From: Onchocerca lupi
Taxonomy: Eukaryota > Nematoda > Chromadorea > Rhabditida > Onchocercidae
Assembly (NCBI GenBank): GCA_028564675.1
Contig: JAOVVO010000047.1
Span: 166,493-230,492 of the forward strand
DNA length: 64,000 nucleotides
Reading direction: 5' to 3'
Position numbers and translations under genes: made by a program. Positions 34,622 to 48,267 of the stretch are shown here, in pieces. The notes beneath the pieces were generated by a model. That model made no database searches. It had not been told where the DNA came from and saw nothing but the letters and a program-made list of their open reading frames with translations. Position 1 is the first letter of the stretch; the number at the start of each line of letters is the position of its first letter.

Positions 34622-37600
34622 TCAATTGGACCATAATAAATTAGTTCTTATATCAATAGCTGGTCTTCGACCTGATCGTTTGAACTGCTCTTCAAATTTT
34701 TCACTAACTATTGCACGAAACATTTCGTAGCACTGACCCTGAAATTGAATGAAGAATGAATTTCTTGAGAAAATTGTTAAATTTTAAACATAAAATATTT
34801 CTTTTCTTTTCAATCATATAATATTCGAATAGTATCATTTATACCGTAAAGTAGAAAAAATAAACCCTGTATTTTTGATATATTGGATATAGCACCTAAC
34901 TGAAACTCAAAAGATCAATTAATTGCAAAATGATTGATTAGGAAATTTGGAAATTTCTCATCCAGTAAATTGTTTTAGCAAATTTTTCATTAGTTTCAGC
35001 TTTTAAAATTTACTTCCAAATATTAAATTTTTTATTTTCACTTAACTTTTTTTCTCTTTCATTCATTTCCCAATTTCAAATTAGGTTTGAGAATTTTTTT
35101 GAGGAGAAATGTTAATAGAATAAATGAATAATTTCGGATATATTAACAAATATAATCGAGGATAAAGATTTGTCTGCTTTTGGTAAATTTTTATTGATTT
35201 TCACCAATAGGTCGTTAGATTTCATGATCGTAATAGTGATAATGTTACTAATAATGATAATGATGGTGAACTTATGTTGACAGCTGCAATTATTTGTTCA
35301 GTTGCTACGAATTACCGAAAAGTTATTTTGCAAAGAAACAAAACGAAACAGGAGTTGAAGATGGAAAAGGATAAAGATTTTTACATACTTGTTTTTGTCA
35401 GTTTATCTTGATAATGTTGCGGAAAGATAATTTTCAACTTTTGCATAGATTTCAATAATTTCAATGTGTTGAAATCAAATTTCGTATCCTTTCAGCTGAC
35501 TTGGAAATGAATGAATTAATTATTCTCAAGCGAAAAAAAAAAAAACTTCAAGATAAGTTTAACTTTTTTTCTGTATTCACTGTAATTTCGTTCAGTTTAT
35601 TGTAAAATGCAAAAACTGTAACAAAGAAAGTCTGTATTAATTCACAGTAATTTTGTTCACTGTTATTGTGAAATTTAAAATTATGAATAAGAAAGTTGTT
35701 AAATATGAAAATTCAATCCAAATTTTCTATCAAGAATTCGGCAATCTTTTTGAAATTACATTTTAAATGGATAAAAGGAAAAAGTGTTAGAAATGAAAGG
35801 AGAGAAAAAAGAAAGAAAAAAACAAAATATTAGTTAAACTAGAATGTTTTTATAAAAAAGCAAAGTCAAATTTAGTTTAAAACCAAAATGAAGTTTTGAC
35901 CGAGATCTGATAATTTCACTGAAAATTTCTATCGAAGTAATGATGAAATTAAAAATTAACAAACCTTAAAACTGGTTTTTTTTCTTAAATCACCATTTAT
36001 GCAAATTTGATTAAACAGTCTTGTAATAAAAGCACTACATTTTGGGCATGAACCATCGAAGCAATGATAGGCGCATTGATGTCGTAAGCAGTAATTAATT
36101 TTGGTAAAATCAAAATTTGATTGCTGGACACATTTCGAAGCACAATTCACCAAAACAGAACATTCACCTAAAATTTGCCAATAAATTTTTAAATTTCAAT
36201 TTTTTGCTTGTTTTTTTTCCTTCTTCCTCTCTTTCATTTTCTCTCTTCCATCTCCTTATTCGTTTCTCTGTATCTCCCGGCTTCTTTTTTCGCCCGCAGC
36301 GTTTCCGATGATTCTCATATTCACAAGTGAAGTTTACTCCGTTTAGTTATTATTATTAATTGATTTATAATTATCACGAGATTTTAAATAAATATATCAT
36401 TGCTCTCCTTTTCTAATCTTTTACCTCATTTTTGGATAATAATTATTAATTATTAAACAGAAAATTTTTTCCTTTCTTTTTTGCTTTCCTTTGTCATCCT
36501 TTCAGTCGTTCAGGAACTTCAAAAAAAATTTATTCAGTTCTTCTTTGATTTCATTTGATAAAAATTAAAAAACCATAAAAACAGATAAAATATGCTTCAA
36601 AAAAAAAAAGAAGAAACGTATTCTGATTTCAATTCCACTTCTATAACTAATAATAATTCCAATTTCATTTGATAATTTCATTTTCTTTTTCATTTATACT
36701 CAGTTACTAAGTATATGAGTTGAAATAATAACAAATTAAGTCAAATTTACTTAACAACAAGAAGAAAAACAAAAGCGAATGATTGGATAATTTAAAAAAT
36801 TAAGTGAGAGTAAATAGCATTCAGATAATCATATAAAAATATAAATTGATCGTAAAGAAAAAAAACTTTTCTTTCAAATTCGAATTAATAATTTCAAATG
36901 TGCCATTTTAGCATCCATTTCAGTTTTTTTTTTTTTTTTTTGTCTTTTTCTTTTCCTTTTTTTTTTTTTTATAAGTTCAATTTCAATTCCACGCTATTAA
37001 AACATGGCAAATAATAAATTAATCAGTTGACTTATTAACAGCTTTTCACGACTAATAATTCCGATAACAATTGGACGAATGAATGATTAATTTCACATAT
37101 ATATATAAGTCAACTAATTAATTTATTATTTACCATATTTTAATTAATTGAAACTTTGATAAGAATTGAATTAATGCAAATACTAACTTGTAGAAGATCG
37201 TTCAGTACCAGATAAGACATCGATCAATTGTTGTTTGCTTGTTTGACAAAGTGGACAATTGTTACATTCATCAAAACAACCCGTTGCAAATATACAACTA
37301 TAATCGATACCCTCATCGAAATCATTATATATTTTCTTATTAATTAGAGAACCATCAATTTGACCGGCAATATATGGTATCTGTTAATAAATATGATTAA
37401 CTGATTAAAAAGCTTTTTTTTGAAAAATCCAATTTTCAAAAAAAAAAAAGTTGGAAAATTGTGCAGTTATCTATATTGGTACTTGATATTCTTTCTTTTT
37501 CCCTTTTCTTTTTCATTCGTTTTTACCCATGATTTTAAAACACAGATAATTCTTTGTGATTTTTTGGCTTAGACATTCATTGTACATTCCTTGGCTAATT

Positions 37601-38515
37601 AAAAATTATCAAAAGAATTACTGATATATTAAATATATGGTGTTTGTCAATAAATATTGATTAATTGATAAATTGGTTAACTTTTTTTTAAATACTCAAT
37701 TTTTAAAACAAAATTTGGAAAAATTGTGCAATTTTTCGTTTCAGTACTCAATATTCATTTCCTTTTCTTTTCTTTTTCCATCCAATTCTTGTTTAGTAAT
37801 TTTTTTTTAGCTTAGATAATAATAATAATAATTATTATTATTATTATTAATAATAATAAATTATTATTATTATTATAATTATTATTAATAACAATTATTA
37901 TTATTATTGTTATTATTATTAATATTATTAATAATAATAACAATATATTATTAATAATAATAACAATAATAATAATTATAATAATAATTAATAATAATAA
38001 TAATAATTATTATTATTATTATTGTTATTATTATTATTATTATTATTACCAATAAAAGAATAATAATGATGACAACAATATTAACAATATTATTATTAGT
38101 TCGAGAAGGAAAATTCTTTTTAATTGCTATCTTTTCTCACAAATCACCGTGAAAAAATATAACTAACTATCACCGAATCTGTTCACATTTCTTGCTTATT
38201 TTTTTCTGATCGACAAAAATCATAAACTTTTCACAAATTTTTAAATCTCATCATTTTGAACAACCTAATTTTGGAAAAGGAGAAACAAAGAAAAAAAAAA
38301 CAGAATAAAACAAAACTTATTCGAAATTTAATTATTTATATATGTATATTAGCAAAAGAAAAAGAAAACTTTTTTGACACCACCTTGAGGCAATTTTTGT
38401 GAACAATGCAAGCCAATAATTGGTGACAGCTTTGAACGATTGTACTATCAGCTGTGATTGATAGAATGATAAGAAAAGGCAGGAAAAGATCGATGATAAC
38501 GTGTGAATTAAGCAT
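34622..38515 (-). CDS. Secreted cysteine-rich protein, unknown family
   Basis: Four exons on the minus strand stay in phase: 38384-38515, 37188-37380, 35965-36167 and 34622-34738, giving 214 residues. The product starts with a signal peptide (MLNSHVIIDLFLPFLIILSI, about residues 1-20). It has about 18 cysteines spread over the mature part, including GCFDECNNCPLC, CSVLVNCASKC and CAYHCFDGSCPKC, so a disulphide-bonded extracellular protein is expected. No transmembrane segment follows the signal peptide. I do not recognise the family; an even cysteine count and CxxC-type spacing suggest repeated small disulphide domains, and excretory or cuticular roles are only possibilities. Donors GTGGTG, GTTAGT and GTTTGT are non-consensus but keep the frame. 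A TATAAATA box on the same strand lies 1.6 kb upstream. Confidence 0.78.
37819..38065 (+). repeat. (AAT/ATT)n imperfect palindromic microsatellite
   Basis: Alternating AAT and ATT trinucleotide runs about 245 bases long, with occasional AAC or GTT. Because blocks of both orientations alternate, the tract can fold into long AU hairpins. It lies in the first intron of the secreted cysteine-rich protein gene. Confidence 0.9.
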
Positions 38516-41500
38516 TACGTGATAACGATTATTCCAGCATGAAAATTACGTAAAAAATTTTCGCAAATCTAAAAAAACATCTTTATTACAAATTATAATA
38601 CATTTTTAACGTTTACACAAAAACTATTTGAAAGGAAACAAAGCATAAAAGATGGAAAAAGAAAACTAAACGATCATTATTTCACCGAAATTATTATATT
38701 AATTTAATTAAATGCCATTAATTAATCGGTTGTTCTCAGGATGATGACTAATTAATTGGATGGATAATTGTACAAATTATAAATAATAGGTATCAGAACT
38801 TGGAAGCAATTAATGGTAAACTAAAATATAGCAGGATTGGGATGTAATAATTTGTATTTAATCAGTACTAAATTTCAATTTTGGATCAAAGTTAACAAAA
38901 TCCGAAATTTCATGCACAATAAAACAATTTGATGCGAAAAAGTGACTGTCACCCAAGTTTACAATTGATGGGAAATTAACGATAAGTTAGAAATGAAATA
39001 ATTTATATCTAATCATTAATAAATTTTATTTTTCGGTCAAAATTAATAAAATTCGAAATTTCATTCACAATAAAACAACTCGATACAAAAAGTAATTGTC
39101 ACTCAAACTGTCGTAGTCATTAGTTATAGTTGTCGCTTGCCATCATTGCTACTGTTGGTAGAATAATTGGTTAGTTAATTACACATACCTGTGAAAATCA
39201 ATTTAACGAAGCGTTAAAAAAAAATTTGCAATCACTCCTATCTAACCGTATGTTTGTTACAAATACGAAAAAAAGGAGAAAAATTATGGACTGAAATGAC
39301 AATAAAATTACATAAGTGATAAAAAATGAAAAAGGTAATAACAGGAAATTTAAATTTAAATTTTCATTCTTATTTCTGTGATACTGTTTTATCAGAGAAT
39401 AATTATGAGTAATGAAGAAAACGCAAGGAAACAATGACGAAAATCATAATAACAATGATAATGATAGCGATAATAATAATGTAATGAACGCAAAAAAACA
39501 ATAACGATGACAACGATAAAAGATAAGAAAAAATTAGGAATCAATTTGCGTCTTATAATATTATTTTAAAATATATCCAAATTTTTCTCGTATTTAAACG
39601 AAATTTCGATAAGCAAAAACAAAGACTTTTATTCATTCGATTTTACTAAATAAAATCACCTTGGTTTTCATCTTTTTCCTTGTTCTCTATTCTCTTGAAA
39701 TTGTCTCTATGATTTTTCCAAAAAAGATGGGAAGAAAAAAACAAGACGAAGAAAAGAAGTAAAAATCTTGTTTTGATTTGATTTTTATCATTTCAGCTCT
39801 TTTTTTTTTTTGTTTTTTACACATATTGTCGAATTTTAAATTGAATTGACAGTTAATGATTTAAGTTTGTGGTCGTGATAATTGCGAAGCGTGACCAGTC
39901 GGATTTTTTTGAACCTTTATTCTTGCTCAGTGAATATAGATACAGATGTGTCTCAATTTTGAGTAATTAAACCGTTTATCAGGAAACTTTGATAACACGA
40001 CAACAAATACGATGATTTCAATATCAGTCATATCAACAAAACAATTCTAATGGTGATATCAGAATCCAAAACGAAGAGAGACTGAACAACCCTCACCTAT
40101 TAAACCGCCTTTGTGATAACAATCCTTAAAAATGATCCTATGCTCAGGACTCTTCTTATTTATAGAGAGAGGACAATGATAGAGTTTGATCTACAATAAG
40201 CCACCATTATTGGCACATGAGAGCGCGCCTTTAGTGGCGCGTGAACTAGACCACAATATTTGAATTATTGATTGCATATTAAGATAACAATAATTCAGAA
40301 CAACAAAAATGATTGAATTATACGATTGATATTACGAAGTTTCTCGGAATTTCCGACAAAATTATCATTAAAAATTTCACCAATATTTTGTATTATCTTT
40401 TTCCATATTATATTAGATTGTTATCTGATAATAGTATAAGCATCAGAAGTACCATAATAAATCAAAAGAAGATATATAATAGGATAATAGGTAATCTATA
40501 AATTAACTATTTTGGTATGAAACAAAGAAGAAAGATTGCTTAAAATCGACTGACGAGATTCAAATATAACTATAAGCTCTAATCGATAATTAAAGTTGAA
40601 ATATAAGCATGAGTTTAAAATAACGCATGGAACTGGAAGAGAAAGAAATGAATTTCGACATAAATGATTGATATGTTAAAACATAACTTATAATTTCGTT
40701 GTTAACTATTATTTTGTCAATAAAAGATTGTGATTGCTGTGAAAATCAGAAATGTTCTGATGCAAAAAATTAATGATCATTTCATTTTTTCAAAACAAAA
40801 AAGAAAGAAACAGACCAAAAAGAAATGAAAATTTGAAAACTCAAATTTATTTAAAATTCAAATGTGTCGAAGTCTCGAAAAAAAACTCGGAATTCAATTT
40901 ATTTGTGGAAAGAAATGAATTAAAATAACAAATTTAATTTTTTAAAAATAGAAACTTAAAGATGATTCTTGACTTCATATTTTCTCTTTTCCAATTTCTT
41001 TATATTATAATACAAAAATCAAATTTTATATCATTTAAAAAATTAAATTTCTGCTTTTGAACAAGAATCAAAGGCTCGAAGAGTACATCAGCAATTTTTT
41101 TTTTTTTTTTTTTTTTTGGCAGACTTTAATTTTCAAGCTATTATTTCAATTAGAAAAAAGGAAGTACATTGATTGTTACAAGTCTTTCACCTTAAAACTA
41201 ATCATTATTTCGTTAAAATAGGAAATGAAAGAGACTTTTCAGGTTACGCTTATAGCTAATAATTAAATTCTGAGAGAAAGAAAAAAAATTAAAGGAATAC
41301 GAAGCAGTTCAAATAATTTTGTCTTTATTTGATATAATTTAATTTTTGAATTGCAATTTACGTTCAGAATAGTAATGAGAAGTACTCCGTACTCTCTACG
41401 TTACCATATTTGTAAGATTGGTAATTTCCCGTTGAATTTTTGTTTGTTCATTAGTGTACTTGTTTGTATATGACATGACTTTGTCAACAGCATCATTTGT

Positions 41501-41585
41501 TACTTACTATCATAGAAAATGTCCGAGAAAAATTCATAAATCTTTTCAGAATATTCTGAATAAATGAAATTAATACATCACATTA
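38516..41585. other. Intergenic, upstream of the secreted-protein gene
   Basis: No exon supported on either strand. Seen here: two diverged copies near 38840-38990 and 38995-39110 sharing AAATTTCATGCACAATAAAACAA...GATGCGAAAAAGT; on the minus strand a TATAAATA box (40157-40164) beside GA-rich sequence; a GC-rich stem CGCGCC-TTTAGT-GGCGCG at 40224-40241; and a T run at 41095-41117. The TATA box may mark a distal promoter of the minus-strand gene starting at 38515, but 1.6 kb is far. Confidence 0.35.
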
Positions 41586-41589
41586 TTCG

Positions 41590-42140
41590 TAAAATTATGC
41601 AACATTCTCGATGACTATATGAAATTTCGCGCAGAATTCTAGGTGATCATACAGAATCTTAGTGATTAGATAGAATCCTCGGGGATCATGTAATCCTAGA
41701 TGGTCATACAGGATTCCAAGTGATTATGCAGAATCCTCAAATCATCCAAAACTCTTCATGATTATATAAAATTCTGAGTAATTAGAGGGCAATCTATGAT
41801 TTCGTTCTGTGCGATCATATAGAATCCTAGACAATCACATAGAATCCTGGATGATTATACAGAATCTTTGACAATAATATGGAATTGCCCGTAATTATAC
41901 AAAATCATGAGTGACTTGGGGATCCTATAGAATCCTAGATAATCATACAGAATATCAGTAATTATGCAGAATCTTAAGTGAACGTATAGAATTCAAGATA
42001 AATATACAGAATCATCGGTGATTATGCAGAAATCTTTCCATTCTTCCTGAATCCTAAGTAATCATCCAGAATCGTAGTTTAATTATACAGAATCTAGAAT
42101 CCTGGGTGATCATAAACAATCTCAAATGATCATGCAGATC
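41590..42140 (+). repeat. Minisatellite of ~22-25 bp AGAATCCTAGxTGATCATAC
   Basis: About twenty tandem, drifting copies of a unit of the form GATCATACAGAATCCTAG-T, recognisable by repeated AGAATC and GAT(C/T)AT words. Best-preserved stretches are 41640-41740, 41815-41870 and 41930-42030. The array ends about 480 bases before the otubain start codon. No coding function is apparent. Confidence 0.8.
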
Positions 42141-42623
42141 TTAGAGAATCAAGTGAATCCTACCGAGCTCATTCTCTTTTCCCAATCGCCTAAAAAAATT
42201 TTTGGTGATCCGAAAATTTGCAAAGTGGGTGAGGAAAAGAGTGGAGAAAGAGAGGGAGGAAGTTTTTGTTGTTCTGTTCTTTGGTCTATCCGGTTGGGTA
42301 CTGAGTTCTCCCAAGATGGGTAGTCAATTTCAGGTCTCATTCTATGACTTGGAACTTACTTGGTGGACTGGACTGCAATAATTTGCGCTTATATTTGTTT
42401 CTGTATTCACTATTTGCTTGAATAATCGGTGTATTAGTCTATTTATTCACTTATTTAAATAGCTTATTTGTTCTTTTTCATTTCTTTATAGTTAGTCGAT
42501 TAAATGATTTATGAATTGATTGGTTATGATTGATCGATATTTGACTGTATTTCATCACAATTTTCTGTTTATATTGTTTTCAACAAGATGTAAAAAGCTG
42601 AATTAATTTGCCAGTTTTTAGAT
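42141..42623 (+). promoter_or_regulatory. Otubain 5' flank
   Basis: Non-coding sequence between the minisatellite and the otubain gene. A TTTTTAG acceptor-like site ends at 42621, only two bases before the start codon, so a very short trans-spliced leader is likely. No specific promoter motif is claimed. Confidence 0.4.
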
Positions 42624-45167
42624 ATGTCCAAACTTACCGAAATGAAAGAAACTGTTAAAGATAATGAAAGTAATGAAGTATGTTCGGCAGATCAACAGTT
42701 AACAATGAATGGTGCAACATTAATCGAACAGATCAACAGACAGAAGAAGGAAATTGAAGATGCAGTAAGTTTAAGTGTTTAGATTGATTATAAAGATATT
42801 AGTATTAAGCTAACAGTAATGAAATGATTGCATTACGTAAAAGTAACAGAGATGAGTTTTCTGGCTACAAAATTTTTTTTTTGTGATTGATTTTTGATTG
42901 TATAAAATCTTATGCCTCTCCAAATAGGAAATCTGATGATTAATTCTCCATCTGAGTAATTTATCACCAATGTATGGAATGATAGTTCATTCATTTAGAA
43001 GTATTGCAAAGAAATTTGTAGTAAATCTATTAGTCTCAGAAATGATTGCAAGTAGAGCTATAATTGTTCATATATAATTATGCATGCTGGCGAGAATATG
43101 GAGTTTTGGAAGAAAATAAAAGTTGGTATACTTTTTTTAAATAGAAAGTTTTTTATCTTTTAACTAGGAAATTTCGTGTGTTACGATATTTATGTGAAAA
43201 AAGACATAAATGTTGTATATTATTGGTGCAGTAAAGATTTTTTAATCGTTTGTAGATTTTCTTTATTAGTATTACTTCCAATCGCTCTGTTTTTGATCTT
43301 GAATTTGCATTTACTAAGGAATATCATGTTTTTGGATTATTATTCTATTTGCCAAAAAAGTGGTGGATTTTTTTATTTTATTTTCTATCTTTTTGTTGGA
43401 CAAATAAAAGAAAATGATGACTAAAAGGGCGATTTAGGTGAGGAAAGAGCAGGCACTGGTCGCTCAGAAGGAATCAATTAGTGTTTTGCTAAAGGAATAT
43501 GATCGAGATAAAAGTGCCGAATATTATCAGAAATCAAAGGTAATTAAAGTATTAGTTGAAAGGAGTTGATAAAGATATTTTACCGATTATTCATATTACT
43601 TTGAAACTGTGGATTTTTTATGTTAAAAAGTATGATGCAAATAGTGGTTGCAGTGCGTTTTTCCAGTAATGATTTGTCTTCTCACTGCGTAAGTAATGAA
43701 ATGAAGTTTTCAGGAGTTGGCGAAAGTATATAGTTCCCTACGTCGCATTCGTGGTGATGGTTGCTGTTTCTATCGGGCTCTTCTTTGTGCTCAGCTAGAA
43801 TATATTCTGAATGATTCAGATGAATTAATTAGGTTTTTTCTCTTTTCTTTATTATTATTAGAAATTGATTGATTTCACCAGTTTTCGAAAAATTTTTCAA
43901 ATTGCTAGTTTCAGTAAAGCTTTGGTCACTGCAGGTTCACAGAAGTATGTAAAGGGTGGCGGCAGCGTTTAACAAAACTTGGATTTCCAGAATTCACTAC
44001 AAACGACTTTTGTGATTGGGTATAACTTTTTGTACAGAGCCTGGATATTTGTATAGATTTTAGACATTATAAAAGGATCAATTAATTTTATTAATGTCGG
44101 GAAAAAGTGCTTATTCATATCAAATAAAAGCGAGAGATCCATAAGTCATTTTTTTTGAAGAAAGTCTTTTGTGGCTTTATCTTTAAATGAATTTTTATTT
44201 ATGCTTTTTGAGTTCTTTTCATTCCCTTACCTAAACTTTGTTGGATACTTTTGTTTAATGTAGTAGTTTATTCAGTTCGATGAATTGTTGGATGATATTG
44301 CATCGACGAAATACAATGAAAACTTGCTTGTAGAAGCTTTGAATGAAGAAGGCCGTTCAAATTACTACGTAACTTTCTTTAGGTTCCATTTTTTTTTTCT
44401 TTTTTTTTTGGATGATTTTTTATAGACATTTATAAGTTTGTCGGAGATTGGCTGCAAATTAAATATTATTCCTGGAAAGAGTCCTACAGTGTCCTCTGTG
44501 CAATTTTTTTTTCAAACCCGTTTGAAATAAATTGAATGCTGGAATTTTTTAGTGAGATTTCAAAAAGCAGTCTTGAAAAATTTATTTTCTTCTCAGAAAT
44601 TACGAAAAGTTTTCTTTACTTTAGGTTAATCACATCCGGTTACTTGCGGGAAAATGCTGCCGATTATGAGGGTTTCATTGACGGTGGTCGTACCATGGAG
44701 CAATTTTGTCAATCCGAAATAGAGCCAATGTTCAAAGACTGCGATCATTTAGCAATTATTGCTTTAACCAAAGCTATAGGTAACAAAAGGAATATGACTT
44801 CAGTCAGAAGTTTATTTTTTACATCTGCAACCGATTTATAAATGCATTTTTCGTTTTAACTACTTATGTGCTAACATTTTCGATGGAAATGGAAAGCTGC
44901 TTTAACTGTCTAGTAGGTAAAAGTACGAGTATCATTTTGCTAATATATTTTTAACAAATAAAAAATTATAAGAAACAATAGATTCAGTGGAACTATGAAA
45001 GAAAAAAAAGTGAATGGATTTCAGGAGTATCGATTCGTATCGAGTATATGGATCGAACGGCAGCGCCACATCATGGCTGGTTTTATGATTTTATTGTTAA
45101 TAAGGAGCTTCCAAAGCATTTTTTCCTGTATCGACCAGGTCATTATGATATTATTTACAAGAATTAA
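42624..45167 (+). CDS. otub-1: Otubain-type deubiquitinase (peptidase C65)
   Basis: Cysteine protease that removes ubiquitin, in OTUB1 mainly Lys48 chains; it acts in cytosol and nucleus. Seven exons stay in phase: 42624-42764, 43438-43539, 43714-43832, 43935-44019, 44276-44382, 44625-44779 and 45025-45167, giving 283 residues (human OTUB1 has 271). The catalytic loop RIRGDGCCFYRALL supplies Asp96 and Cys99, and the C-terminal YRPGHYDIIYK supplies His276, so the triad is complete. Between them are RLITSGYLRENA, the diagnostic FIDGGRTMEQFCQSEIEPM, DHLAIIALTKAIGVSIRIEY and LPKHFFLYRPG. The position before the catalytic Cys is Cys instead of the usual Asn (GDGNC). The first about 80 residues form a charged, probably helical N-terminus like the OTUB1 extension that contacts E2 enzymes. 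Exon 5 was ended at 44382, not at the earlier GTAACT, because only that restores the family's YLRLLTSGYL-like segment. Confidence 0.94.
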
Positions 45168-46327
45168 TGGCGTATTTAATTCGTTTTGAGCAATTTTCTT
45201 GCGATTCCAATTTGTTAGTATTTGAAGTTCAGATTTTCATTCGGAATTGTCTGTATTATGAAATATAAAGGTTATAATAGCACTGGGGACGATAATCTAA
45301 ACAATGGTTGATTAAAGCTAACAACTAGCAATGTGAATCTCTTTCAAGAAACTCATATCATATACATAATCAGTCGCAATATGGATTACATAAAATTATT
45401 GGATAGTTGTCATAATCATAGCAGCAGTCGACTGATTATAAACAAAAGTTATAAAGAAAAAAAGGCAAAGAAAGAAGAAATGGTTGCGAAAATTCACTGA
45501 GAAGACTATTTCTAAAGGAATTATTGGAATGAAGCGTTGCCCAGAAATTAATTAAATCAAGTACTAAATCAATTGAGTATTTTTCCAAACTGCCCATTTC
45601 ACCCTAACTTTTTTTAAGAGTTTGAATCGTAAGTTCATTTTAGAAAGATCTTATTCAGTACATTTAAAATTCTTTGAAAACTACATGAAGTATATCTCAT
45701 TATCCATCATTAATTTTTGGAAAGATATAAAAGATGTTAATTATACGGTCTTTAGTCATCGATAGCTTAACTAGCCATGAAATACAACCTAGTTTTTTTT
45801 GTCAGTTTAATAATAAACCTTTCTTATGTGTTTATATGTATTCAACGGTATAATGCTAGAATATGTAATAATTATATATGTGTATATCTGTCGAATTATA
45901 TGTGTGTATATCTGTCGAAGATTCATTCAAGAACTGCTTGAATCACGTAAGAAATTAGGTTTGTATTCCGAAATCTGTGCGTTTAATAAATACCAATATT
46001 TTGTCCGATTATATGAATATATAACGTTATTCAGAAAAATATGTGTTTTTTTCTTTTTCTTTTTTTTTTTCTTGACATTTAATCATTCCTTCCTTTGTGA
46101 GATTTCATAACATTTGAAATTAGATTTGCGAATTTTTGAAAAAAAAAGTTTCAATTTAAATTCGTTCAAATTGTTTTGTGAAATTCTTCGAAATAATCGA
46201 AATATATTTTTCGGGCTGATTCAAATATGACAGAAATATGATCGGTTTCTTTTCAGATAATTGTTGTCGTAAAAGTAATTTTTGAAAGGTTTTTTTGCTG
46301 CAAATTGGAATTTGTTACAGGTAATTT
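45168..46327. other. Otubain 3' flank and spacer
   Basis: No supported exon. A 22-base tandem duplication, TGTGTATATCTGTCGAA twice, lies at about 45878-45919, and a T run at 46050-46070. A 94-codon frame across these (45826-46110) is repeat- and T-run-derived. Confidence 0.4.
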
Positions 46328-47381
46328 TGTTGTATAGTGAAGTCTTTATTATGACAAATTTTATTCAACTATGACGCAGTAGCTACGCCACACATTGAGT
46401 TGATGAATGTCGATAATATAACTGATAACTTGAACTTCTTTTTGTTTGTAGGGAAGTTAACTGTGGGTTATTGTTACAAGAAATTAGTAGAGTGTGAAGT
46501 TTGGGAAGAACCGCTCGTTATATAACTGATCAGAACAAAGGATAGAATCTCTATACAGACAAAAATCCTTTTTATATAGGTAATTTACAACATGTTAACA
46601 TAGCACAAAGCAAGTTTGTTTGCTCCATTTCACCATAAAACAACACAATTTACAATGTGTTAACTGTAGCGTAAGGGTGAAAAACTTGGTTATGCCAAGA
46701 TATTTTAATAATTCAAAAATCTTAAATTATTTCTTCACGTCTATATTCCAGAAAAAATATTTCGGTCTTTCCCACATTCGCGACTGAAGAAAATCAAATA
46801 TTTCAGAGGAGGATAAATTTAGGATTATGAAGAAGAAATTTCGTCTTATAATTTAATTTTGTTGTATTTTTCGCCCATCCTTTTCGGAAGAGAATCTTAC
46901 TGAAGGGCTGCTCCTCGAATTTTTACAAGTTCCTTGAGAGTGTTGTTCTATCTGCTTCCATTTTACACTGAACTTTGATTCTAATCGGCGAACTGCTCCT
47001 CGAATCTTCTTTTTCAGTGTAATAGAAGTTCCATTTATTTATTTCTTCTGTCAATTTTTCCGACTTGTTTAATTAATATTAATTGAGCCAATTTATAATC
47101 GTCACTAGTTAGTGATCCTTCTCAGCATGTTTGTTTTATTCGTGATATTTTTCGTTTCACTGTCAGTTTTATAAATTTGAGGATCTAGAAGTTGTTCATA
47201 GTAATTTTAACCACTTACTAGATTCCAGTCAATAAGTCTTATTTCTTGGATAGAAATCTGAATTGTTATCTTTGCGATAATTTTTTTTCTTTCTTCGTTT
47301 TCATAGTTTTCTTTAAATTTGAATTCCTAATTGGATGATGTTTCTATTATGATACCAATTGAAATCAAGAATCTTTTTAAT

Positions 47382-47765
47382 TTAATTTAATTCTGCTTGG
47401 TCCTGTCTTGGAATAATTTCATTGAATTCTTGATCATTTGAAAGGAACTTTCTTAGGTTCATTGCGGCTTCATTGAAGATGGATTTCATTTTTTTATATT
47501 TTTTAAATACTTCTTCTGTTCCCACAATTGATATAATAACATTATCAACATAATGACTTCCATGAATTTCCAAGTGATAGTTGAAAGAAGCTGATAATAA
47601 GAAGAGTAATGATATTACTCCAAATGGAACTCTTTTGAAACGATATACGTCTTCTTCGTTTACTGGACTTCGAATATCCTTTAACCAATGAAATCGGACG
47701 CAGTTTCCTTCTGGCGGATGTAGTTCTATTTGCAGAAATGTTTTGTTTATATCAGCCGCTATCAC
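47382..47765 (-). pseudogene. BEL/Pao reverse transcriptase fragment
   Basis: The frame contains IAADINKTFLQIELHPPEG, VRFHWLKDI, YRFKRVPFGVISLLFLL and HYVDNVIISI. These correspond to the Pao-clade reverse transcriptase: the first catalytic Asp in AADI, the PFG motif, and YVDN in place of the YVDD box. Upstream sequence (47766 to about 47940, other frames) continues the family with pieces like LPHHE, NDVLY-like and LIDVLL, so frameshifts have broken the gene. The piece ends shortly after the palm core. No active product is expected. Confidence 0.83.
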
Positions 47766-48267
47766 ATTTTTTGTTGTTCGGAACCGAGCAATACATCAAT
47801 CAAATCGAGGAGTGTTATTGGTTCATGGTATAAAACATCGTTTAAACTTTTCAAAATGAGCTGATGTATCATAGACTATTCTTAATTTGTCATGGATTTA
47901 TTTGATGTTAATGCTTCATGGTGAGGCAAATAATGGATTTTTATTTGATTCATGTCATTGGTGATACTCCTTCAATTATGTGAATTTCATCTGTTTTTGA
48001 ACTATTCGTTGTATCGACTAAGCAACTGAGAATCGGCCTGAAGTCTCTGATTAATGATTTTGATCGACTAAAATAAAGACCTAGATGTCATTCAATTTGA
48101 CTTTTAAATCTTTTCATAGCCACCAGATTTGGTATCTTTTCTTTTCCTTAGTGTACTTGGTTTAAACTGTTCTAATGCATTTTCATTATCACACGCATTG
48201 GGTTTTTCTTGAAAGCCTATTAATTTCTCTTAACTAGAATTGATTTAGGTCTGGAATATTGATGGCA

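Noticed and set aside
40224..40241. CGCGCC/GGCGCG hairpin as a terminator or attachment site
   Set aside because: Six-pair stem without a T run or flanking element; listed only within the intergenic note.
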